From Niebla homalea (taxonomy: Eukaryota > Ascomycota > Lecanoromycetes > Lecanorales > Ramalinaceae), in assembly GCA_019925105.1 (NCBI GenBank), contig JAHGAU010000026.1, positions 744,001 to 808,000 of the forward strand: DNA of 64,000 bases. Reading direction: 5' to 3'. Within the stretch, counting starts at the first letter, position 1; each line of letters starts with the position of its first letter. The translations under genes were made by a program, and so were the position numbers. The notes below the pieces were generated by a model. The model was not told where the DNA came from. It did not search any database and was given only the letters and a program-made list of their open reading frames with translations. Of the stretch, positions 31,724-41,960 are shown piece by piece.

Positions 31724-33673
31724 ATGAAGGATCTCTCCAATTCTATACACAAAGTTGGTGGATATGAGGGGACTGCGTATACTTACTACCCAATCTTGAT
31801 CATTGGTGCCGGAGAGTCGGCCATAGCGCTGGGCTGTCGCCTGAAGGAAGCGCTAGGGTTTGACCAATTCCGGCTCTTCGAGAGGCAGTCTGGTGTTGGA
31901 GGCACCTGGTGGATTAACAGATACCCTGGCGTTGCTTGCGATATTCCCGCTCTTTTCTACAGCTTCTCTTTTTCTCCAAATTATGAGTGGACCTCCTTCC
32001 ATCCCACAGGTCCAGAAATCCTGAAATATTTCCAAGATGTCTGCGCAAAGTATGAAATATTGAACAATATTCAATGCAATACCGATGTGAAGCATGTGCG
32101 CTGGCTCAAGGAAGAGCAGCTTTGGGAAGTCACCCTTCTCCATTTGGTTCCTGGTACGGGAGACCTGAGTGGCCGAGACAGGGAAAAATTGGTGCAGGAC
32201 AAGGGCTATGGAGCTGTTTATACAAAAGAGGAGACGGTGCGAGCAAAGATCGTGTGTAGCGCTGCAGGCGGCTTGCTGGAGCCGAATCCCTGGCCGGACA
32301 CCATTCCTGGTCGGGATCAATTCAAAGGCGAAGTCTTTCACTCCGCCCGCTGGAGAGAAGACGTCGATCTGCGAGACAAGGACGTCGTCGTTGTAGGCAC
32401 CGGCTGTAGCGCAGCCCAGGTCGTACCCAAACTCACCAAGGAGCCATTCAATGCCAAATCCGTTACCCAGATCATGAGGTCACCACCATGGGTGGTCCCT
32501 CGCCCAGAGCCCCCCTTGGTCGGAGAAGAGTGGTGGGAAAAGAACAGTGCCTGGTGGTTCACTCATGTGCCTGGCTTGAACAAGCTCTGCAGAACGCTTA
32601 TTTTCGCCGCAACAGAGGCTTTATTCAACAAACTATTTCTGCAAACGCCTCACGCAATCAAGTCCCGTCAGAGAATGGAAGCTCAACTGATCGGTCGCAT
32701 GAAGAGAACCGTGCCGGAGAAGTATTGGGAGATACTGACACCAGATTACAGCATCGGCTGTAAAAGGTTAATCTTCGATGCTCACTGGCTTACTGGACTC
32801 AACGATCCCAGGATCGATCTAACCACAAAGCCTATCAAATCAGTCCAAGCTCGCAGTATTACCCTGGGACCTGGGCGGACCTACCCCCCCTCGACCGGCA
32901 CTGAAAAGGAAGACCCGAGTGACGAGGTTGACTTACCCGCCGATACAGTCATTCTTGCCAATGGATTTGAAATTTCGACTTGGATATCGCCCCTCAAGGT
33001 CACCGGAAAAGATGACGTTGAGCTGCAAGATGTCTGGAACTCCCGTGGAGGTCCTCAAGCTTACATGGGGAGCTCAATGGATGGGTTCCCTAATTTCTTC
33101 ATCATCTTTGGTCCAAACACAGCTACAGGCCACAGTAGTGTCATCCTGGCAAGCGAGAACATGGTAGAGTACACGATCAAGTTCATTCGGAAAATATTGC
33201 GAGGAGATGTCAAGACCTTCGAGGTCAAGAAGGAGAGTGAGATGGCCTGGACGCAGGATATACAGAAAAAGCTCAAGGATACCGTGTGGATGAGTGGCGG
33301 GTGTCATAGCTGGTACAAGACCGAGAATGGGTGGAACGCAACAACCTATCCGTAAGTATCTCTCTAGCTTGGGGAAAGCTCTTACCCTAACAGGAACAGG
33401 TACTCTCAATACAAGTATTCATGGGACTGCAGGTTCCCCAAGTGGAGTGACTGGGATGTCCAATATACGAGACAGGGTCTTCGCCGTGAGCGAATGAAGC
33501 AGATAATGAAGCTAATCGCCTTCATCTCCTTCATTGCAGGAACTTTCTCCATTCGAAAACATCCGCTGACGAGTTTGAGAGCTATTCCGAGCGCTTTCAA
33601 GCAAGGAATCAAATCTGTCTTGCTGGCGGGAATGCAACAGTTGGGTAGGGGCGTGGAGTGGCTGGCGGCCTAG
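31724..33673 (+). CDS. Baeyer-Villiger-type flavin monooxygenase
   Basis: Class B FAD/NADPH monooxygenase, 635 residues. Exons 31724-33351 and 33394-33673 across a 42-bp intron (GTAAGT donor, CTAAC branch). Two nucleotide-binding loops are present: FAD site G-A-G-E-S-A (28-33, the final Gly of the usual G-x-G-x-x-G replaced by Ala) and NADPH site G-T-G-C-S-A (225-230). Between them lies the Baeyer-Villiger fingerprint F-x-G-x-x-x-H-x-x-x-W (F200 to W210). G-G-T-W-W near residue 60 is typical. The C-terminal exon adds N-R-Y-S-Q-Y-K-Y-S-W and a hydrophobic segment (around M-K-L-I-A-F-I-S-F-I-A-G) that may be a membrane anchor. It should oxidise ketones to esters or lactones; the substrate is unknown. 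Apart from the divergent JmjC oxygenase there are no neighbouring synthases, so a secondary-metabolite cluster is not supported. Confidence 0.92.
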
Positions 33674-33991
33674 GATCGCATTTGCGGCCGCATTTGCATC
33701 ATTCTCCAATGGCGTTAGTAACGACATCAATTTCACTTCATAGACATAGCATTGCTGCTTAATCTAATTGACAGACGTTCCACTCTATACCATTAATCAA
33801 TATTTTGGGATCTAAAAAATGCCTGATATATCGAACATGTAACAACTTGTGTTCAAATCATCACTCCACGTTTCACGACCTCCCATTCTAGAACTTCTTG
33901 TACTATAAAGCAAAGACTTCAAGACTTGAACGACTATTTAGCACTTGTTGTTCAACCAACCCTCGTACGTTTCACAAGCTTCCATCCCTCC
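33674..33991. other. Intergenic, upstream of CIA30 gene
   Basis: A short AT-rich stretch with no gene seen; the promoter of the CIA30 gene is expected here. Confidence 0.4.
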
Positions 33992-34855
33992 ATGCCATCC
34001 TCCACCACCCAGCCACATCTCTACCTCTTCGGCTCATCCATGTAGGTCTCACATCTCACCCACCTAAATCCTCTCTCCATTTTCATCATACCACCCATGC
34101 CTAAAGCTAAGTTCCACCCCCTTGTTTGACCCATCGCAGACCCTTCACCCCCCCACCCTGGGAAACCAAAGACGACCGCATCCGCGGCGGCGCCTCCCAA
34201 TCCCATCTCACCCCCTCACGAAACAACAGCGCTCGCTTCCATGGCCATCTAGACACCAGCGCGTTGGGTGGAGCGGGGTTCGCCAGTCAATTCAGCGCCG
34301 TGGACGCTGCACCATTGCAGTCATCCGTAGTTGAGGGGAGTGATGGGGACGGCGATGACGGAGGAGAGGAAGCGAGGAGGTGTTGGGATCTGAGTGGGTA
34401 TGATGGGGTGGAGCTCGCGGTCAGAGGGGGGTGTGGGAAGGTCTGGACGTTCATTGTGAGGGATGAGGTGGGGAAGGGGAAGAGGGAGGATGGGAGGGAG
34501 AGGGCTGGGGTGAATTGGGAGTATGAGTTTGAGGTCCCGAATGCGGAGGAGGAGGAGGAGGACAGTGGGAAAGGGAATGGGGAGGGTGGTGATGTCAGGG
34601 GGGTGTGGATCCCTTGGAGAGAATTGAAGGCCACATACAGGGGGAGGGAGATTGATGATGCTGGTGAGTTGAAAAGGGGAAAGGTGAGGAGAGTGGGGAT
34701 CATGATGAGGAGGTGAGTCTGGGTCAGAAAGGATTTCATTCTGGGAAGACACAAGCTGAGAGGTCTATAGCTACTTCGGCAAACAAGATGGCGACTTCAG
34801 CCTTGAGATACAGTCGATCAGCGCCCGGAAAGGAGAGGCAGCATCATCACTTTAA
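33992..34855 (+). CDS. CIA30-family protein (complex I intermediate-associated protein 30)
   Basis: Exons 33992-34041, 34140-34712, 34771-34855; 235 residues. The family is named after an assembly factor of mitochondrial NADH:ubiquinone oxidoreductase. The spliced product has the usual fungal order: L-Y-L-F-G-S-S, P-W-E-T-K-D-D-R-I-R-G-G-A-S-Q-S, H-L-D-T-S-A-L-G-G-A-G-F-A-S-Q, W-D-L-S-G-Y-D-G-V-E-L, and V-W-I-P-W-R-E-L-K-A-T-Y-R-G-R near the end. Exon 3 supplies S-Y-F-G-K-Q-D-G-D-F-S-L-E-I-Q-S-I, the last beta strands of the jelly-roll; without splicing the frame would stop at M-M-R-R. Fungi often have more than one CIA30-domain protein, some not mitochondrial, so the complex I role is an inference. 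Its stop codon is 2 bp from that of the next gene on the other strand. Confidence 0.88.
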
Positions 34856-34857
34856 GA

Positions 34858-36189
34858 TCATTCCGAATGATGATCGACCTTTGACCTGCCGCTGCTTGGG
34901 CTCTTGGACCCCGATGAGCGGTCGCTCTTGCCTCCCTCGCCCTTGGTCTTACCTGCTTGACCTGCCTGCAGATGCTCGCACTTCTCCTGCCAGCGCTCCA
35001 CTTCCTTCTGCATATGCTTGAGCATTCGCTCGTTCACGACCTTCTGCGCGTGCAGCTGGTCCTCGTACTCTTGCTGCATCCGCTGCAGCTGCGCCGCCCA
35101 GCTCGTGTCCAAGCCCGAGGCTCGCTTGAGCAGGCGATCGGCGATGACGTTGCAGTGCTCGAAGCCTTTGATGAGGCTTTCGTCGTCTGGTGGAAGAGAA
35201 GCGCGCATGTTGTCATGCAGCAGCTGGTTGTGGCGATTGAGGGCCGAGATGGGGACCGTGAATACTGCAAAGGTGTTAGCATGTTAATCAAGAATGGTAA
35301 AGGATCGAGAAAACCCACAGGTCCTTTGTGCACGAGCTTGCTGGTAGGTCTCGGCGATGGACCTGTAGAAGGTATTGGTCTTGGAGGCCTCGCTGACTGT
35401 GTCATCGACAAGATGCGCCTCTCCCTCTTCCTCAGGCTCTTCTTCAGAGTCCTCCATCAGAGCAGCCGCCCTGATCTCACTCGCCTTTGGGATGGAGAGC
35501 TCGGGGTCATTACGGCGGCTCGTTGGGGCAGCAGCAGCGGCGGTCCAGCCAGTCTGGCGTGCCTTTGGTGGGGGCTGTTTGCCAGGTCCTCGGTGTCGTC
35601 TTTGCTTGCGACCGTTGCCCGTGACCGCTTGAGCTTTTTGAGCAGGGCTGTTTGCAGGCTGCTGGTTCCGGGTGGGTGGGCTTGGAGCCAGGGGACTTGG
35701 AGCAACGGCAGGTGAGTCCCGCATCAGCTCAATGAGGTCATCAGACGGCTTTGGCTCAGGCGCGGCCTCAAATTCTCGCTCGGCTGGAAGCGGTGCTCGT
35801 GGAGCCGCGTTCCTCCTTCCTGATCCTCTCCCACGCCCGCCACCGCCCCGTCGGTGTCCAATACCACGTTTGGGGGCCCTAGGAGCTCCTGACGACGCAG
35901 TGACGCCGTCCGTTGAAGCGACGTGGTCGTCTTTGGCGGAGCCCTTGCCCGTCTGCTGCCGACCGACAGATGATTCGTTCTGTAGGGTCTGTGATGACGC
36001 AGCGCTTTTTGCGTTCCGCCTTTCTGCTCTGGTAGGGGTGTCACGCCCTTTCTTGGGCTGGCGGTAAGCACGCGTCTTGCGATCGGCAGACGACGACATT
36101 CCCGAGGGCTTTTCGGGGTTGGAAGTGGATGGCTGCACGTCCTGTACCACTCTACCACATGCCCCTTGGTCTGCCATAATTCCTTCCAT
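34858..36189 (-). CDS. Uncharacterised RG-rich protein with C-terminal coiled coil
   Basis: Exons 36189-35319 and 35264-34858 joined across a 54-bp intron (GTGGGT donor, GCAG acceptor); 425 residues. If translation starts at the ATG at 36177, it is four residues shorter. The first 230 residues are low-complexity, rich in Arg, Ser, Pro, Ala and Gly, with an R-R-G-G-G-G-R-G-R-G-S-G-R box typical of RNA-binding or methylated proteins. An acidic stretch with several Glu follows, then a predicted helical/coiled-coil region spanning the splice junction (T-V-P-I-S-A-L-N-R-H-N-Q and K-G-F-E-H-C-N-V-I-A-D-R-L-L-K-R-A) and a charged tail. No named domain is recognised. The layout suggests a nuclear or RNA-granule scaffold; that is inference. 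Convergent with the CIA30 gene, stop codons 2 bp apart. Confidence 0.78.
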
Positions 36190-37241
36190 CTTCAGCTGAA
36201 AGATGGCTGCCAGTGATCGTTGAGGGAGTGGTCTTCGTAGCTACTCTATGTAGAGCAGCTGCAATGAATGGGTGTGAAAGTCCGAGAGAAACGACCTTGA
36301 TGTAGCTGTGCAGTGTGAAGAATGAACGGCTGTAGCAAGCCGGGAACAAGGAACAGAAAGGTAAGTAGCCGTCTAAAGGCAACAAGGATGCCTGTGGCCT
36401 GGATGAGATGTTGATTTGCCGGTGGGGAAAGAAAACACCAATGGTCAAACACCTCAATGGTGTTGACAAGTACGACACCTTGTGTAGGTCAACAAGGATG
36501 CGGACGCGGAGGAAAGGTATGTCTATGCTTCGACCCAATGATGATGGAAATTCCACCAGCGTGCTCTTTGTATGATATTTAGTTGAAGAGATGGAGAAGG
36601 AACTGCATGAGTAGAGGAAAGCGGCAAGTTATAGAAAACGTTGTCCTACTTAAGTTCATCTTACTACTACAACTACATGTGAATGATACACATGCTTCCA
36701 AATTTGAAACATGGGGAATGCCGTACAGGAGCCCAGTACAATTCATCAAACACTTCACATTATGTAATGAGTTTAGCTTGCTCTACCTACCGGCGATGAC
36801 GGTCTGGAGGATCCTCAACATTGCAAGCCATTGGTTGTGCACACAATCAACACTACTGATTGGGCTGGGCGGATTGTCATACCTCAGGAGGCAATGAGCC
36901 GGCATTGCCGATGTCAGGAGATGATCTGGCTGGCTTGATCTAGTAGAGTGTTATAACCTTCAATTGTCTCCTCCTTTCATCAAGATGAGATGCCAAAGAC
37001 TGGCGGACTAGTTAGAGTCTGATCATTTTGATAGTCAGATGAGGTTTGAATAAACACAAGGTGAAAAGCCACAGGGCTGAAATTATAACTAGAACTAGTC
37101 CTAGCGCCTGATTCGTAACGGAACATGAAATTGGCTATCCACCACAAGTCTCAACTGAACTGGAACCATTTCCGCTCTCTACAATTCCGCTCTGTACCCT
37201 ATTGAAGCGTAAAGTTCGTGACGCGGAGTCACTCCGTCAAA
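36190..37241. other. Divergent upstream region, about 1 kb
   Basis: Lies between the RG-rich protein gene and the second Zn2Cys6 gene. No gene or known motif recognised. Confidence 0.4.
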
Positions 37242-39736
37242 ATGAATCAGCCTCCTCCTCAACCGAGCCCATATTACACTACTGGCCAGGTCCAGCAGCA
37301 GCAGCAGCAGCAGTCAACGCAGGAGGAGCCAAACAACAACAAACGAAAGGGGGATGATAATACTGAATCTCCGACTGCGCCGCGTTCGAAGCGCAATCGA
37401 TACATTAGCATCGCCTGGTGAGTGATCATGTATGCTGAAGCTGGAATCGGGCGTGCTGATTCAGTCGCCAATATCGCAGCAACGAGTGCAAGAGGCGGAA
37501 AATCAAGTGCAATGGACAGAATCCATGTCAGCGCTGTGGAAATCTCTCTCTTGACTGCATTTATGCGCCAAATTGCTGCAGCTCCACGTTCAAGGACTCC
37601 GAGTATGCAAAACCTACCCTGACCCAGTGGAGCCAATCACTAACACGACTACTGCAGCGAGTTTCGAGCCATGAACGCAAGCATAGAATCACTCCAGCAG
37701 CAGGTCAATGATCTCTATGCCCATCTTCACGCTCTCCGCAACGGCCAATCGCCCTTTCCTATGCACCCTTCACTCGCACACGCAGAGTCCCCCGCCGCCT
37801 ATCGCAACAACACGACCCCGACTCAGTCACGAGCAAGCCATCCACAATTCCAAGGTCCGACAAGCTCAGCGTTCAATTTGGATGTGGCTAAGTCAAGTCT
37901 ACAGACGATGGGAATCACACAGCTGCTGGAGGTCCAGGATGATGGACCCTCGGGTGACATTGATCCCGCGCTACATGGAGGCCCTCTACAGCGTCATCAA
38001 GCGCCCGTGGCAGCTATGGTCAACCAATCTCAAAAGGACCCTCTATGGCAGCTTGCGAAAAAGGATGCTATTCGGCTTTGCAGAACCTACGATGAGGAGA
38101 TGGGTTTGATGTATCCCATGCTCGATATTGAGCGAGTCATTGATCATGCCCAAAAGCTCTTTGATTTCACCGAGGCTGCAACTAAGACGGGACTGATGGA
38201 TCCGGACGGGGTAGGCGCGGATCAATTAGAGGGCAGTGATGTCAACATACTCAAAATGGTGCTTGCCTCAGCTCTCATGGCCGAAGGAGGTGGTCAGAGT
38301 CCCCTCGGGCGAGCATTGTATGAAAGCTGTCGCCAAGCCTTTGAATGCAAGTTGACGGATCCGGTGGAGGTCAAGGGGCTCAGTCTGCTAGTTATTGTGG
38401 TTTGTTTCTCCCCGTGAAAGGGGGCAAGATGCTGTCTCTAACACGCGTGATAGGCAGAGTATCATTTTCAGCAGGATGAAGAGGTACAGGCTTACCGTAT
38501 CATCGGTCTAGCTACGCGACTGTGCTTGGAGTTGGGATTGAACCGACGTCAAAATCTATTCAAACTCTTTCCAGACGAGGGAGAACGCCATTGGGCAGTC
38601 AAGCTGTTTTGGTCGATCTACGTGCTGGATCGACGCTGGAGTCTCGGTACCGGGATGCCGTTTGCCCTCCAGGATGCCGACATAGACCCAGCTCTACCGG
38701 AGCCGGTATGTACCCAAACACGTAACCACTGGAGGAGTGGCTAACCTTGCAGGATGAATCGACTCCGTATCTCACTGCAATGATATCTTACAGTCGCATT
38801 TCCTCCAAAATCTGGAGATCAACCACGAGTTTCGAAGGCGCATCCAACGAAATCGACCGCGAAAGCATCGCTTATTTGGACTACCAAATCCTTCACTGGC
38901 ATAGCACCATTCCAGATTCTCTCAAATTCAATCCAACTGAGAGCTTCCCCCCACCGCCAGGAGTCAGCCGAGGGCAACGACGGCTCCATATCATACTGTA
39001 CCTGCGGACCAATCAAATGCGAACACTAATACATAGACCCGTCTTACACTCTGTGACGACCATCATGGAAAACCGACAGCAAGCTCAGACGGGGGTGAAT
39101 GTGGCCAAGGACACCATCCGGGTGCTTACCCGCTTGAATGAGACGACGGATATCTATCGTACGCAACAAGTTTGCTTCAACTATTTCCTCTTGTCCGCCT
39201 TGGCTGTGATGTTCCTTGCGATCTCCCATGCGCCCCTGGAATTCAGTCTTCAGGTCCGAGATGATTTCTACCAGGCTCTCGATCTGGTCAAAGGATTCAG
39301 CAACAACTCGTACATTGCCAAGCGACTTTGGAAAGCTATCAAGGGACTGAAGGAGGTCGGTCCCAAGCTCGGATTGGTCAGCCGGCAGACGCAGTTGACT
39401 CATTCGAACGATGCGCATTCTTCAGCAGCGGTAGCAATGGCAGGCCTGGCTGGACACCAAGTGGACGAGATGGCAGCCTACGCGTCGGCTCAGAACCCGA
39501 GCCCAATAGGTAGTAGCCCGCTGAACGGGCAGCAAATGAGCCACGAGCTCACGAATCTATTTGAGGCTGCCAAGGGCTATGGCAACGCGCCTACGAGCAG
39601 TGCGCAGGGCATGGAAGGCGCGAGCACAAATGGCTACACGCCACAGATAGGCGGAAGATCGCGGAGCACCGAAGGGTTGAGCGGAGTATATGGGAATGAA
39701 GGCGAATTCTCCAAAATCATGGGGGATTTATTCTAG
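37242..39736 (+). CDS. Zn(II)2Cys6 transcription factor with fungal-specific TF domain
   Basis: Five exons: 37242-37417, 37480-37602, 37658-38399, 38454-38705, 38753-39736; 758 residues. The zinc cluster uses C59, C62, C69, C75, C78 and C85 (N-E-C-K-R-R-K-I-K-C-N-G-Q-N-P-C). Intron 1 splits the codon of its first Cys (TG|C), so the unspliced frame has no DNA-binding domain. A polyglutamine run at residues 18-24 precedes the cluster, and a short coiled coil (S-I-E-S-L-Q-Q-Q-V-N-D-L) follows it. The MHR domain (about 170-560) includes E-R-H-W-A-V-K-L-F-W-S-I-Y-V-L-D-R-R-W. The tail is Ser/Gly/Asn-rich. The last codon and stop lie inside the first copy of a 12-bp tandem repeat. Nuclear regulator; target pathway unknown. 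Confidence 0.92.
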
Positions 39737-39811
39737 TAAGAGTTCTAGGAAGAGTTCTAGGAAGAGTTCTAGGAAGAGTTCTAGGAAGAGTTCTAGGAAG
39801 AGTTCTAGGAA
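39731..39811. repeat. Tandem repeat of a 12-bp unit overlapping a stop codon
   Basis: The unit TTCTAGGAAGAG starts at 39731, 39743, 39755, 39767, 39779, 39791 and 39803. The first copy differs at one base (39737) and the last is partial. The stop codon of the Zn2Cys6 gene (39734-39736) is part of the first copy. In the gene's frame every copy carries a TAG; in another frame the copies read as an open S-S-R-K repeat. Confidence 0.9.
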
Positions 39812-40679
39812 TATGGATCTTAAAGGGAGGGGGTTGTGGGAGGGATCTGCGCAGCGTCAATCGACAGAACACTTTGCAATATTTTACATACATATGAGTC
39901 TCCAATGGGCATATTTTAATTATCTGATATTTTGGACTTATATAATATTCTAAGGTAGAGTAGGTACTGAGTAGACACCCAGCCTGTTTTGTAGGGTGGG
40001 GTTACCCAAGCGAAGTTATGGTTGATCCTGCACAGCCTGGAACGGCCAAAGAAATTCCCCCACCACGAGCAGGAGCGACTGCTAATCATTCCTTGATATC
40101 GAATTACCACATTGAATCTCAACACCTGCCTTATTTTTCACACTCACCTGCAGTCCGCTGATGTCTAGTAAAATTTGGGCATAGCTTGTTTCTACTCCTA
40201 AAGGCTTCGTCCCCTGCACCGTAACCCAGAACGCAACATCTGAGCAGCCATCTCCCAAGGCTGCTTCTTCACACGGTCATCAATTCCGCTCGAAGACTAT
40301 CCCACAGTCGTCTCCGTCTTCCTTATCAGAAATGCGACGGGTGGAGTCTGTCAATTACAGATGAACCATGACTGTTAGTCAGCTCGTGCCTGGCGTTATC
40401 AAAGAAAAGATCGCCCAGCAAGATCCACCCATCTCCCCCTCAAGAAGACATCTACTGTGAAAGAAATCCACCTATCGACTCAACCCGGCTCGAGACGGGC
40501 TCCGAGCCGTTGTTGTTGAAGAGCATTCCTCCCCCGAGCATCCGTTTCCTTCCCTTCGGACTGCCTTCACGCTGTCTCGAACCGAACGTCTCAACGACCA
40601 GCTTGGTGCCTTACACCTCGCCTCATCGGACTCCTCTACCTCCATCTCATTCCCGAGTCAGGCTTCGGAAGACTCGATC
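39737..40679. other. Intergenic, upstream of CK2 beta
   Basis: Apart from the 12-bp tandem repeat at its left end, no gene or motif was recognised. The CK2 beta promoter and 5' leader are expected on the right. Confidence 0.4.
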
Positions 40680-41960
40680 ATGTCATCATCCTCTGGCGCG
40701 GGAGAGTCCTGGATCTCTTCCTTCTGCACTTTGCTTGGACATGAGTACTTTGCTGAGGTTACGGAGGAATTCATCGAAGACGATTTTAATCTTACGGGAC
40801 TTAATAACCAAGTGCCTATGTACAAGGAAGCACTAGAAATGATACTGGACGTGGAACCTGACGACGAGGACGACGAAGATGAGGAGGAAGATGAGGAGGA
40901 GGAGGAAGAGGAGGAAGAGGATGACGACGTAGCCATGAGGGACGAGAACGGCAATCGCATACCTGCATCATATCGAAGATCAGAAAGGAGGCAAATGCGC
41001 TTGGCAAATGACCTGTCCGTCATCGAATCTTCAGCCGAGCTCCTCTACGGCCTCATCCACCAACGCTTCATCACTTCTCGACAAGGCATGCAGGCAATGG
41101 CTGACAAGTATGAATCGCAACATTTCGGCTTCTGCCCGCGTGTCTTCTGCAACCAGGCTCGTGTTCTGCCGGTTGGTTGCAGTGATATTCCAGGCCAAGA
41201 GACCGTCAAACTCTTCTGCCCGAGCTGCCTTGACGTTTACACGCCTCCGAATAGTCGCTTTCAATCTGTCGACGGCGCCTTCTTTGGCACGACCTTTGGC
41301 TGTCTGTTCTTCATGACTTTCCCCGACTTCGACCTCTCCACCAAAGACGACCCTCTCGGACTCGCCGCAACCCACCCTACTTTTGCTTCACCGAGCGATC
41401 CAAACCATCCGAATATTCAAAATAGCATTGAGACGAATCACGTCAAAGCGTCGCGATCATCCTCCTTGACCACAACCCCGACCCAAGCCACAGCGCCCTC
41501 ATCGATACTTACAAACAATTCCATTTCTTCTAGCCAACTTGGAGCAGTGGGCTCAGAGCCTCCGATACCTCCACAACCTGCGGTCGTCAACGGCATAACA
41601 ACGACAAATATAGCCCCCGGTCTCGGCCAAGGTCGGATGCACGAGCCTCGCATATACGGCTTTCGCGTATCCGAGCAGTCAGCGACGGGCCCACGGATGA
41701 AGTGGCTACGGATGCGGCCTAGGGATATGAACGAACTGGACGAGCGGGGCACTCGGGTAGAGCTTTATGGTGACCCGGATGAAATTGGGGCTAGGGAGGG
41801 CGCCAATGGAGAGCCGCCGAACCCACAGTTACAGGATCCAGCCGTGGCGAGAAGGAAGAAGGCGTCTGTCAGGAGTAGGCGGAAAGGAACGAACGGCGGA
41901 GGGCAAGCCGGTGAAGGCCCAGTGGCCAACGGAACAAGCGCAGTGGTAGACATGGGATAA
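40680..41960 (+). CDS. CKB1: Casein kinase II regulatory subunit beta
   Basis: Intronless gene of 426 residues; the conserved CK2 beta core is only about 200. The subunit dimerises and holds two catalytic alpha subunits in the tetrameric kinase. Conserved parts: W-I-S-S-F-C...E-Y-F-A-E-V with F-I-E-D-D-F-N-L-T-G-L (11-41), the helical domain to about residue 145, and the zinc-binding dimer site with C152, C157, C180 and C183. Two insertions are unusual. An acidic run at about residues 59-83 greatly extends the normal acidic loop. A Ser/Thr/Pro/Asn-rich block (about 220-320) separates F-F-M-T-F-P-D-F from R-I-Y-G-F-R-V, which are close together in animal CK2 beta. A basic tail follows. Identity is certain; the effect of the inserts is not known. 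Confidence 0.96.
   Translation: MSSSSGAGESWISSFCTLLGHEYFAEVTEEFIEDDFNLTGLNNQVPMYKEALEMILDVEPDDEDDEDEEEDEEEEEEEEEDDDVAMRDENGNRIPASYRRSERRQMRLANDLSVIESSAELLYGLIHQRFITSRQGMQAMADKYESQHFGFCPRVFCNQARVLPVGCSDIPGQETVKLFCPSCLDVYTPPNSRFQSVDGAFFGTTFGCLFFMTFPDFDLSTKDDPLGLAATHPTFASPSDPNHPNIQNSIETNHVKASRSSSLTTTPTQATAPSSILTNNSISSSQLGAVGSEPPIPPQPAVVNGITTTNIAPGLGQGRMHEPRIYGFRVSEQSATGPRMKWLRMRPRDMNELDERGTRVELYGDPDEIGAREGANGEPPNPQLQDPAVARRKKASVRSRRKGTNGGGQAGEGPVANGTSAVVDMG
40862..40930. repeat. GAG/GAC-rich low-complexity tract in CK2 beta
   Basis: An imperfect purine-rich trinucleotide tract encodes an uninterrupted Asp/Glu run in the acidic loop of CK2 beta. Confidence 0.8.

Noticed and set aside
30258..33673. 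Secondary-metabolite gene cluster
   Set aside because: Only two tailoring-type oxygenases are present; no polyketide, peptide or terpene synthase in the window.
34287..34754. Long open frames antisense to the CIA30 gene
   Set aside because: Shadow of the GGA/GAG-rich coding strand; the CIA30 motifs show which strand is real.
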